Source: Chloroflexota bacterium (lineage in GTDB: Bacteria > Chloroflexota > Anaerolineae > UBA2200 > JACIWT01). Taken from it: a stretch of DNA of 64,000 nt. Positions 26,966 to 37,700 of this stretch are shown one piece after another. The notes beneath the pieces are model-generated. The model saw only the letters and a program-made list of their open reading frames with translations, searched no databases and had not been told where the DNA came from. Numbering within the stretch: position 1 is the stretch's first letter; each line of letters opens with the position of its first letter. The stretch spans positions 124,001 through 188,000 of the forward strand of contig JACIWT010000003.1 in assembly GCA_014360825.1 (NCBI GenBank). The letters are read 5' to 3'. The translations under genes and the position numbers were made by a program.

Positions 26966-27429
26966 GGTATACGATCTCCTCCCAAAGCACCAGCAGCAAT
27001 ATGCACAGTTCCTGGTAGGCGTGCGACCAGCATTGCATCTGGCTCTATGGAAAAGGCCAATAGGTGCGTGACACACTGACAATCAGATGCACCGAATCCG
27101 GGAATGGGCTTCGTCGCGCCGGGCAGGCTACTTAAGGCCTGGGCCCACTTACATTCCAACCGCTGAGGAGACTCGGTCCACCAGATCGCACGCCACTGCG
27201 TATGTGGGCGCAGATAGTCAATGTGCCAGCGCAAGGGATTTCCCTTGCGGGCATGTCGAGCAATGCGCGCCGCCAAGCCCCCTGGTCCTCTGGCACTACC
27301 CACATAAGTGTAATAGCCTGGCTCAAGATCGAACGTGCCCAGCCCGCCCACAATTAGAGACAACTCCTTCGGCAAGTAGAGTATCAGAACATAGGTGCCA
27401 GGGCGAGGAGGTGGTGAGTGGTTTATCAC
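26962..27429 (-). CDS. DUF123 / GIY-YIG-like protein
   Basis: The 155-residue product contains GTYVLILYLPKELSLIVGGLGTFDLEPGYYTYVGSARGPGG in outline (key elements GTYVL, GYYTYVGSA, LAARIARHAR, WHIDYL). This is the pattern of the DUF123 branch of the GIY-YIG fold, which also occurs fused to endonuclease III in archaea. A nuclease or nucleic-acid role is possible but unproven. GTG 27429 overlaps the preceding femAB stop (GTGA), with GGAGG 5 nt upstream. Upstream in-frame ATGs (27462, 27450) lie within femAB and are less well supported. Confidence 0.82.
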   Translation of the reverse strand: MINHSPPPRPGTYVLILYLPKELSLIVGGLGTFDLEPGYYTYVGSARGPGGLAARIARHARKGNPLRWHIDYLRPHTQWRAIWWTESPQRLECKWAQALSSLPGATKPIPGFGASDCQCVTHLLAFSIEPDAMLVARLPGTVHIAAGALGGDRIP

Positions 27430-28472
27430 AGCCGCCTCCGCCAAGCCCATGCTTGCCGCCACAAGGCGTAAAGTGGCTTGATATACACGTAATCATACGC
27501 CCCTATGTAGCGCACGACCCGTCCTCCAAAACCGAACTTGAACCTGTAGAGTCCCCAGGGCAGGTCATCCTCGCGCTTGGCCTGGGCTGCCATGTCCTCG
27601 TACTCATAATCGGGGACGCCCCACAGGTCGTAGAATTCACAACCTTGTTCCCTGGCCCAGCGCATGGCTGTCCATTGCAAGAGATGGTTGGGCATTCGCT
27701 GGCGCTCTTCATTCGATGATCCGCCGTACATATAATATGCCTTGCGACCAAAGGCGAAGACCATCAGTGCGGCCAGTGGCCGGCCTTCGTACTCCGCAAT
27801 GAACAACTGCGCCTGGCTGCGGGGAGCGAAGAGCTCCCACACCGCCTTGTAGTAGGCCGGGCTGTGCACACTGAATCCATCTCGTTGGCCGGTGATCTCC
27901 ATCAGACGGGCGAAGTCAGCCAGGTTCGTAGCATCACCTGGCCGGACAACCACACCTTTGCGCTCGGCCAAGCGGACATTGTAGCGCGTCTTAGGTTTCA
28001 TCTGTGCCAGTATCGCCCCTTCATCAGGCCGGAGGCTCACGATCACTGTGCGCCGGGGCTGGACGGTCTCCGCGCTGGGTACAAAGCCCCTCTCGCGCCA
28101 CCAGCGATGGGCCATCTCACCCTCTTCCCAATCTGGCTCTACCTTCAGATAGATAGCACGCGAATGACGGGCCAGGCGATGGATGGCAGCGAGGAGCGCG
28201 TAAGCAATCCCATCGTCAGTGGCGAGGAAAACCGGCCCTTTGGGCACGTAAGCCACACTGAGCCCAGCCAAAGGTCGGAAGAGAACTTGGGCAGCGGCCA
28301 CCATCTGCCCGCCGGCGTGGACGGCCACGCGGCGGGGCACCCAGCCGAACCGACCCTTGAGTTCGCCCCAAGCCCAAGTCTGGAGAAGATGACCACCAGG
28401 AGCACTACGCTGAAATTCGTCCCACGAGTGTGAGGAGGTCTCGTCAATTGTAACCTTGATGGGAGGAACCAT
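27426..28472 (-). CDS. FemAB/FemX-like peptidyltransferase (peptidoglycan branch aminoacyltransferase family)
   Basis: This 348-residue protein has the double GNAT-like FemAB pattern: GGHLLQTWAWGELKGRFGW, RAIYLKVEPDW, LAQMKPKTRYNVRLAERKGV, and the late motif NHLLQWTAMRWAREQGCEFYDLWG. FemX-type enzymes add amino acids from aminoacyl-tRNA to lipid II stem peptides at the inner membrane face. With no muropeptide data, the amino acid and even the substrate are open. The gene heads a tight leftward operon (FemAB-DUF123-NTPase, 4-nt overlaps). ATG 28472 follows GGGAG/GGAGG. A TATAAT on the minus strand (28507-28502) may be the -10 box, but the -35 is poor. Confidence 0.87.
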   Translation of the reverse strand: MVPPIKVTIDETSSHSWDEFQRSAPGGHLLQTWAWGELKGRFGWVPRRVAVHAGGQMVAAAQVLFRPLAGLSVAYVPKGPVFLATDDGIAYALLAAIHRLARHSRAIYLKVEPDWEEGEMAHRWWRERGFVPSAETVQPRRTVIVSLRPDEGAILAQMKPKTRYNVRLAERKGVVVRPGDATNLADFARLMEITGQRDGFSVHSPAYYKAVWELFAPRSQAQLFIAEYEGRPLAALMVFAFGRKAYYMYGGSSNEERQRMPNHLLQWTAMRWAREQGCEFYDLWGVPDYEYEDMAAQAKREDDLPWGLYRFKFGFGGRVVRYIGAYDYVYIKPLYALWRQAWAWRRRL

Positions 28473-28616
28473 TCCTCCGTCTCCCTTAAAATATTAGGGT
28501 TATTATACCTAACGAAAGTGAAAACTGCCCATTTTCATTTGCGTATCTTTTGGGAAAGGCAAACGTCTTCACGAAAGAGAACCCTTTATTTGTACTGGAT
28601 GGCCGGTCTAGAGTCT

Positions 28617-28646
28617 TTGACACGGTACGCTTTCGTGCTGTATAAT
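28617..28646 (+). promoter_or_regulatory. Promoter of the giant surface-protein gene
   Basis: TTGACA (28617-28622) and TATAAT (28641-28646) are both consensus, spaced by 18 bp. The start would be near 28653, leaving a 5' leader of about 113 nt. Confidence 0.75.
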
Positions 28647-28683
28647 TTGTATTAAACTGAAATTAGACTGACCTCGGTACGCA

Positions 28684-28714
28684 TGCGGTCGTCTGACCGG
28701 AAGTTTCGACCGCA
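28684..28714 (+). other. Hairpin in the 5' leader of the giant gene
   Basis: TGCGGTCG (28684-28691) pairs with CGACCGCA (28707-28714) around a 15-nt loop. It lies between the start of transcription and the RBS and has no T-run. It may stabilise the long transcript; a regulatory role is speculative. Confidence 0.55.
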
Positions 28715-28765
28715 GTCCTCTGTTTGCAATGCAAAAGCAGATTAGGGAGAGAGGAGACTCACGAA

Positions 28766-31700
28766 ATGAGAGCCCCAGACCACATTACCACTGGCAATCC
28801 GGTCGGCAAGCAGCGTGGCCGGTTGATTTTCCTCTCAGCAGCGATCTTTCTCATCGCTTTCATCTCCATTTTCCTTGGGCCTGCGTTTTTGTTCCAATGG
28901 AGGTCTAGCGAAGCGGCACCATCCGGTCCGGATGATGGATTACCTCATCTAGCCTCTACGTTTAGTGCCACCTCCACTGTTACGGAGGTAAACTTCCAGC
29001 AAGGGGTTTTCCCTACCGCGGGCTACTCGGGTTGCTTAGATACCTCGATTGTGGCTTGGCAAGAATGGCCTCACGACGACCTCTGGCTGCGAGCAGGCCA
29101 ACTTTCCTATTACCGACCACTCATTTACTTTGATCTCACCCCCGGCGGCATTCCCACCGGCGCCTATGTAGAGTCGGCAACGCTCTATGTATACGCCTAC
29201 ACGCGAAACATGGTCCGTGAGCTCGAGGTGGAGCCGTACTACGTAACTCGCACTTGGAGCGCACCTGATGCCACCTGGACCTATGCCACGCTCACCGATA
29301 CCTGGGGTATCGCTGGTTGTGATGATCCGACTACTGATCGTGCGCCTCATCCGAGTTCCACTACAACGTATAACACCGTCGGCACGTGGCACTCTTTTGA
29401 CGTGCGGTCTATTGTACAGCAGTGGGTGGACGACCCAACAAGCAACCATGGCATGGTCCTCGTCGCGAGGACCCCCTCGGTCATCTATTACTATTGGAGT
29501 AGCCAGTGCAATGTGGCGGAGTATCGCCCCCGCCTCCGGATTGTATATGGCGCGGCACCTCCCACCACACCTACACCCACCCCGACACCAACCAAGACGA
29601 ACACCCCGGGTCCTTCGCCCACACCAACCCGAACACCTACCGTGACGCCTACCCTGCCTGGCCCACCCGTCATCTTAGACGATGGCGACCCTGGTTATTC
29701 CCGTTCCGGAGCCTGGTTTGACGCTGTTGGCAACGGTGGATACGCCAATGACTACGATTACGAGACCGACGTACTGACTACCAATACCGCTAGCTGGCAA
29801 CCACCAGCCTCAGATCCTGTCCCGGCTGATGGGATGTACGAGATCTTTGCTCATTGGAGTGTGCACTCTGCCCGGCCTGTGAATGCGACTTATACCATCC
29901 ATTATCAGGGTGGGACGGCTACTGTCCAGGTGGACCAAACGAAAGACGCGGGCGGTAGTACCGTGCCCGACTTCACTGCATCCGGCTGGAAGAGTCTGGG
30001 TATCTATCCCCTCGCGGCAGGTACAGTCAACTATGTGGAGATTTCCAGCGTTTCTCCGGGCGACACCTGCGCTGATGCAATTCGCATTGTCCCTACCGGC
30101 TTGCCGGGCCAGCCGTACAGTATAGAAGTTGTCGCCGACCCTTCCAGCATTGTAGCCAATGGCACTGCTACTTCTACCATCCGCGCTACAGTGCGCGACC
30201 GCTTCGGCAACCCAGTCGCTAACGGCACAATGGTGGGCATTACTTGCACTGCCGGGGCCTCCGTACCCACAGCCTACGCCGAGGCCGAACTCGCCCCCGT
30301 CGTGCAATCCGGCACTTGGGTGACGGTGGCGAATGCTAGCGCCAGCGGAGGTAACTTCCTGCGGTCCAGCACGGCTGGCTCCGAACTCTCCTGGAGTTTC
30401 ACTGGCTCGGCTGTTTCACTGGTGTATGCAACATCTCCCACCGGCGGCATCGCCGATGTGATTGTAGACGGGAGTTTTGCCACCCAGATTGATATGTCCT
30501 CTGCAGCGACCAAGTGGCAAGTCGAGCGCGTGATCCGCAATAATTTGACTTTTGGTCCGCACACCATTGTGGTGCGGGTGATCAGCGGCATCGTACGAGT
30601 GGACGCCTTCCGCTCTGGGGTAATCACGTCCGGTGGTCTGGCCACCGTCAATCTTACCGCAGGCACGACGCCAGCGGTAGTGACAGTGCGTGGCACGGCG
30701 CTGGGCATTGACTACGTTGGATTGGCCCCTGCCTGGCCAATGGACGAAACCACTGTGACCACAGCAGGGCCCTTTGAGGTCTGGGTAGATGACGACTACA
30801 CTCCGGGTGGTTACAACGATGGCCACCAGTGGGGCTATGATGCCTTCAATAAAATATACGATGGCGTGACCAAAACGATCAGCACTGGCACAGTGCATGT
30901 TTTATCTGGCACCTACAACGAGAATGTGGTGGTTACCAAGACCCTGAGCATCCTGGGCGTGGGGGCCGACACAGTCATCTTAGACGGCGTCAGCGATACT
31001 GGGACGGGCTTCTACATTGATCAGGTCAGCAATGTTACTATTTCCGGCCTGACGATCAAGAACTTCAGCCGAGGCATTGATATCCACGGCACCGGGGCGA
31101 CCAACGTTTACACCATCACCATTACTAATAATATCTTCGACTCCAATGGAGTGAGTGCTGGTTCTGAGGCTATCTACGGCACCTACGTATTCAATAGCAT
31201 CCTCTGCAACAACATCATCCGTAATGGTCAGGATGGCATAGACCTGTGGCTTGCTAACAATGTGGTGATCTGCTACAACGAGATTTACAACAACAAGGGT
31301 GTTGGCGTCTGGATCGAGCGCGGCGACAACAACTCCATTGACAACAACCATATCTACAATAACCGGCACATTGGCGTGCGTATCACCAGCCCCGCCAACA
31401 ACAACGGCATTTTCAACAACCACATCCACGACCAGTACTGGGATGGCATTCATCTTGGCTCTGCCGTGGCCGGCACCCAGATCGTGAGCAACACCATCAC
31501 CAATACGAATAAGATGCAGATGGACGGAAATGGCAATGTGCCGAGCGTGGACGAGAACGACGGGGCCATCACTTTGGTGAGCACTACCAACACCAATATC
31601 CTGGACAACGTCATCCAAGGCGTATCGAATGCTGAAGGTACGAACGGCGACACTGCCGGCATCCATTTGCGCAACCCAGCCAACACGAATTGCATTATCG

Positions 31701-34700
31701 AGCGCAACTCCATCACCTATAACGCCAACCACGGGGTGTACATTCGCGCCGCCGCCGGCCGCCCGGTATTGCATCGCAACACTATCTGCGGCAACGGCAA
31801 ATTCGGGATCATAAACAACATGGCGCTCCCTGCGGTGGACGCTGAGGGTAACTGGTGGGGCCGCAACAGTCCTACCCAGGGACTTACACCACCCCGCGAT
31901 ATTTATTACGATGGCATAACCGACAGTGTGGATGAGGACCCACAAATCCGAATCACGTTGACCCGCTATCCCACCGCTATCGCTGCTGACGGTGTGTCTA
32001 CTTCTACTATCACGGCCACTGTGCGCAGTACGAGTGGCCACGACATCATTGATGGTTCGCTCGTCACCTTTGCTACCAATAGAGGGACCTTTGTTGGCGG
32101 GCCCACCGTGCCTACATTGAATGGTGTCGCCACCATTCTCTTGCGCGCGGGCACCGTTGCTGGCACTTCGTACGTGACAGGGACATTACCTTGTAACGGC
32201 ACAGCAAGCACCACAGTGAACTTCACTGCTGGCCCACCGGCAAACCTCTCTGTCGTTGCTATCCCCAGTGCGATACCTCGGGGTGGTCCGCCGGCTGGTC
32301 AAGCGGTGATCAGCGCTACCCTGAAGGACATCTATGGCAACCCCGTACCCGGGGAGGTTGTAACCTTCACGGTGGATACCACTTACGCCTACCTGGTCGG
32401 CGCGCCGCCCGTGGTGGACACGACGGATGCCCTCGGTGAAGCCACGGCTACCTTGCGCTCACTCGACCTGGTTGGAACTGCCCAGGTGACAGCGACGGCA
32501 GCCTCACTGATTGCCAATACCACGGTTGACATCACTGGCGGCCCCCCCGTTACTATCACTGTGACGGCTGATCCCACACACCTGCCAGCGAACGGCGTTG
32601 CCCAATCGCTCATCACTGCCGTGATAAGCGATGCGTGGGGCGGGCCCGTGCCCGATGGTACGATGGTTGGCTTCACCACTACGGCGGGCTCAATGATCCA
32701 CGCCTACACTGAGGCAGAGAGTGGCGAGGTGTTCAAAACCACCGGCGATTGGACCACCGCAGCCGACGCCAGCGCCAGCGGTGGACAATTCGTGTATACC
32801 GACAACCCTGGCGCTTTCGTCAGTTGGTCTTTCAGGGGCCAGGCGGTGTCCTTGAGATACGTGAAATCGCCTCTGGGCGGGGTCGCTGAAGTCTCTGTGG
32901 ACGGCGTGGTGCGCAAAACCATTGATATGTCTGCCGCCGGCGTCCAATGGTTGGAGGAGATCATTGCCTCGGACCTTTCTCCAGGCGCACACCAGATCCG
33001 AGTGCTGTGTCTAAGCGGGCGGGTTTATGCCGACGCCTTCCGCTCTGGTACCACGACCACAGACGGCGTAGCGACAACCTATTTGACGGCGGGCGTTACA
33101 CCGCTGGTTACCGCTATCGTCTGGGGGACGACGGGCATCGAAACCGGTATCATCACCGACGACGCCAGCGTGTTCTTCGAACAGTCCAGCGTCGTCTGGG
33201 TGGACGACGATTGGGTTGGACTGCCAAACGGAACAGATGTCGGGTCAGGTCGCATTATTGGGTCTAACGCTGCCGCGACCATCCAGGATGGCCTGAGCCT
33301 GGTGCAGACGGGCGGCTCGGTATTTGTGTTAGGTGGTACCTACTACGAAAGCCCGCTGATCACCAAAACCCTGAACTTGGTGGGGTTCGAGCCTGGCCAC
33401 AATGCCGTTGTGGACGGCTACAATACTCTGACCTATGGCATCCGTGTGGATCCGGGCGTGGATAACGTCCTCATCTCTGGCTTCACTATCCAGAACTTCC
33501 GGCGCGAGGCTGTCCGCGCCATCAACACAGCCGGGAATCCCGGCGAGGGTCTGCGCGTGCTGGATAATATCATCCAGAGCAACGACCGGCAGTATGGCGA
33601 CCTCACGCCGAACTGGACCAGCGCTATCTCTGTTACCTACGTGATGGGCGGCCAATTCGTGAGCAACGTCATCTCAGGCAACCAGGGTGGCCTCTACTTG
33701 CGCGAATCCAACGGCAACCTCATCCAGAGCAACCAGATTTACAACAACAACCGCTACGCCATCGAACTGGAAGTCTGTGACAACAACATCGTGGATAGCA
33801 ACGAGATCCACGATAACGAGAGTTATGGCATCCGCGTTTACGGGGCAGGTATCAGCAACACCATTTCCAGCAACATCATCCACGATGTGTATTGGGATGG
33901 CATCCGCGTGGAATCTGGAGACACCACGCGCGTGATCAGCAACACCCTTTACAATACGAATAGGCGCATCAACAATGGCGAGGGTCTGAGCAGTGGACCC
34001 AATTTAGGTGCGATTGTGCTACGGGACAGCACAGATAGCCTGGTACAAGACAACTGGATCTACAACACCCAAGACGCCGAGGCGACGATTTACTCGGGCG
34101 GCATCGTCCTGGACGGGAATAATAGCGGCATTACTATCTTGTACAACTTGCTGCATGACAATACTCACAGCGGCATCCGCATCCTAAACCCTGGCTGGAC
34201 GGGCACCGTCCCCGAGATCCACGGCAATAGCATCTATGGCAATGCCGATTATGGCATCGCCAACTTGCAGCCAGGCACGCCTGTGGACGCAGAGTGTAAC
34301 TGGTGGGGCCGCAATACACCCACCGTGGGCGCAGTGCCGCCACGCGATATCTATAATGGAGTAGGGGCCAACGTGGACTACAACCCGCGCCTCCAGATCG
34401 TTCTCACTGCCAACCCCACTTCTATCCCAGTGGGCGGGTTGAGCAGTTCCGAAATCAGGGCTATTGTTCAGTGTACCAGCGGTGGGACGCTTTATCACAT
34501 CCGCAACGGCACACCAATCACCTTTACCACGAATCTTGGCGCCATCACTGGCCCTGTGACCACGACGATGACCGATGGTATTGCCACAACGGTCCTGCAC
34601 TCGGGTCTCACCGCAGGCACAGCAACAGTAACGGGTTGCATCCCGCCACTACCGACTGGATGCAACACGGTGGATGTAGAGTTCGTCCCCGGGCCTCCGT

Positions 34701-37700
34701 TCAGCATCAGCATGGTGGCCGTGCCAAATACCATTCCGACGGGACTTGCTACTTCCATAGTTACTGCTACGGTCCGCGACCAATTGGGTAACCTGATTGA
34801 TGGCGCGACCATCTACTTCTCGGTGAATCCACCCACTTTGGGCACGGTCAATCCAGTCTCGAGCGTCACGGCAGCGGGCGTGGCTACGACCACTTTCCGC
34901 TCTGCGACCACGCCCGGGGTGGCCACTGTCAGTGCCAATTGGGGTTACGTGACCGGCTCGGTGCCTATCACGATCACGGCAGGCGCACCTTACACCATCA
35001 CTCTCGTGGCCTATCCCACCAGCATTCCCGCCGACGGGGTCTCCACAGCAGCCCTGACGGCTACTGTGGTGGACCTCTTTGGCAATCCGGTGCCAGATTG
35101 CACACTGGTGGGCTTCACCACGACGCTTGGCTATCTGCCCTTCACTTATACCGAAGAGTCGGCGCTCAGTCCGGCAGCCTGGGTGGGCACGTGGACCACG
35201 GCCTCGGACCCCGCCTTCAGTGGCGGCTCCATTCGGTATACATCCGATAACACCGCCGCTGTCACCTGGCAGTTCACCGGCACTGCTGTCTCGCTCATCC
35301 ACAGCACGGCGTCGAATGGCGGAGAAGCGCGGGCTTATGTGGATGGCCTAGGTCCCTATGTCATGAACATGTATTCGGCCAGCACTCAGAACCGCGTGGA
35401 AAGCCAAATCCCCATTTGTGTGCCGTATGGGGTGCATAACGTGCTTATCGAAGCCCAGTTGGACCCTGGTGAGTTCATCTGGGTGGACGCTTTCCGTTCT
35501 GGGCTGGGCACAATCAACGGCATGGCTGTTGCAGCGCTCAGATCCACCACCACCCCTGGCACTGCTACCGTTTATGCCACTGCAGCCGGCAATCCCGCGC
35601 TGCAGACCTCCACGACTGTGGAATTCGCTCAGCCGTGCACCGTCTGGGTGGATGACAATTGGGTTGGGACGCCCATTGGCACGGATTTGGGCGGCGGTAA
35701 GGTCTACGGCTACAGCGCCTTCGCCACAATTCAGGCTGGCGTGGATGCCGTGTGCGATGGCGGGACTGTTTACGTCCTCGACGGCCTTTACAGTGAGCAG
35801 GTCAGTATCACCACCAAGAGTTTGAATCTCTTGGGTGCTGGTAGCGCTACGACCACCATCCAAGGGCCGGCGGGCATCACTGCCACCGCTCAGATCGGGA
35901 CGCGAGGCATCTACGTTTATCGGCGCGATAACGTGACCATCTCCGGCTTCACTATTCGTCGCTTCGATTACGGCATCTACTTGCACGGTACGGCAATAAA
36001 CAATGTCGTCGGTGCGATCATACAGGATTGCGTCTTGGAAGACAACGATGCCCATGGTTCGGGCGTCCCGAACAACGCCAGTGCTATCTTCGGGCAGTAT
36101 GTGACCTCCAGCCTGCTACGAAACCTGACCATTCGACGCGGTCAGGCCGGCATTCAACTGGAAAACTCCAGTTGGAACGACATCTCGAGCAACCTGATCT
36201 ACAACAACAATCAGTACGGGATTATGTTGTACAACGGTCAGGGCAACACCTTCAATAACAACGACATCTACGATATGCGCGAAGGTGGCATCTACAATGT
36301 CGGTAGCACCGACTCCAACACGATCATGAACAACCGCATCCACGACACGTCTTGGGATGGCATCCATATCGGTACCCTTGCCACCAATGCTCGCGTCGTA
36401 GGTAACACAGTGTACAACACCAACCTGAGTTACCTGAACGGTGAGGGAGTTGCTGCCGATGATGCTGCTCCAGTGCCTCGGCGGAGAGCGAACCGCGGTG
36501 GTATCGTCCTGTGGAGCACGATGACCACCACAGTCGAGTATAACACCGTCTACGGCGTCTCGAATGCCGGGCTTCAGTTGCCCAATTCCGCTGGCATCCT
36601 GCTCGCCGGCCCGAATCCCGGCTCGATGGTGCGCTATAACGTCAGCCGCAATAACACCAACCACGGCATCTGGCTCTCCACTGATGCGGTGCCCGGTACA
36701 AACCGGCCGGAGTTCCACGGCAACACCATCTGCGGCAACGGCAAGTTCGGCTTCATCAACACAGGGGCCAATACTGCGGACGCCACGGGCAACTGGTGGG
36801 GACGCAACACACCTACCACTGGATTGACGCCGCCACGCGACATCTACTCCTCATCCGTGCTCTGGGATCCGCCCATTCGCATCACATTGACTCGCTCGCC
36901 AACGAGTATGACAGCCGATGGTGTGTCCACGGCCGTCGTGACTGCCACGGGGACCAGTGGCACGTATAATATCCTGAATGGCACATTATTCACTTTCAGC
37001 ACCGACATCTATTCTACACTGATCACCCCGTCTATCGTGCCTTCGGCGAATGGCGTGGCCACGGCCACTATCCGGGCTGGTACAGTGGTGCCGCCTGCTC
37101 CCAATCGCACCTATATCACCGTCACCACCGAGCCATGCAGTTACACGGATTCAACGCATGTGACCTTACGGCCCGGCCCACCGTACACCATTACGTTGCA
37201 GGCCTCGCCAGTTTCCATCCCGATCCTGGATGGCCCGAGTTACATCACAGCCACAGTAACCGACCGTTACGGCAATCTGGTTGCCGATGGTCTCTGGACA
37301 CTGAACATCAGCACCGATCTCGGTAACTTCGACGCCCCGTTAGGGCCAACTAACGTTACCCGTGCTGTCGTCGGTGGGCAGGCCTACGTCCAGTTGTATT
37401 CCGCTGACATCTGTGGCGTGGCCCATGTGCAGGCGAATAGCAATGAAGTGCCCGGCGTGAGCGGCAGTGTCAATGTTGGCATCATAGGTGGACCTCCTGC
37501 TTCGGTGGGTGTCGTGGCCAGTCCTCCAGTGTTACCGGCCGACGCTCTCTCCACTTCCACCATCTACGCTACCGTTGTAGCCACGGGCACAGGTGGGTGC
37601 CCGGTGGAGGATGGCACCTTCGTTGGCTTTGACAATCTTGGCGGGCTGGGCAGTATCCCGTACGACTTTGTGGAAGCGGAGTTTGCTCCTGTTCTGCAGT

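Noticed and set aside
31080-36820. CRISPR-like or simple tandem repeat because of recurring AACAAC/ATCTACAACAAC tracts
   Set aside because: Spacing and sequence are irregular at DNA level. The tracts encode Asn-rich coils of the beta-helix domains in one intact frame.
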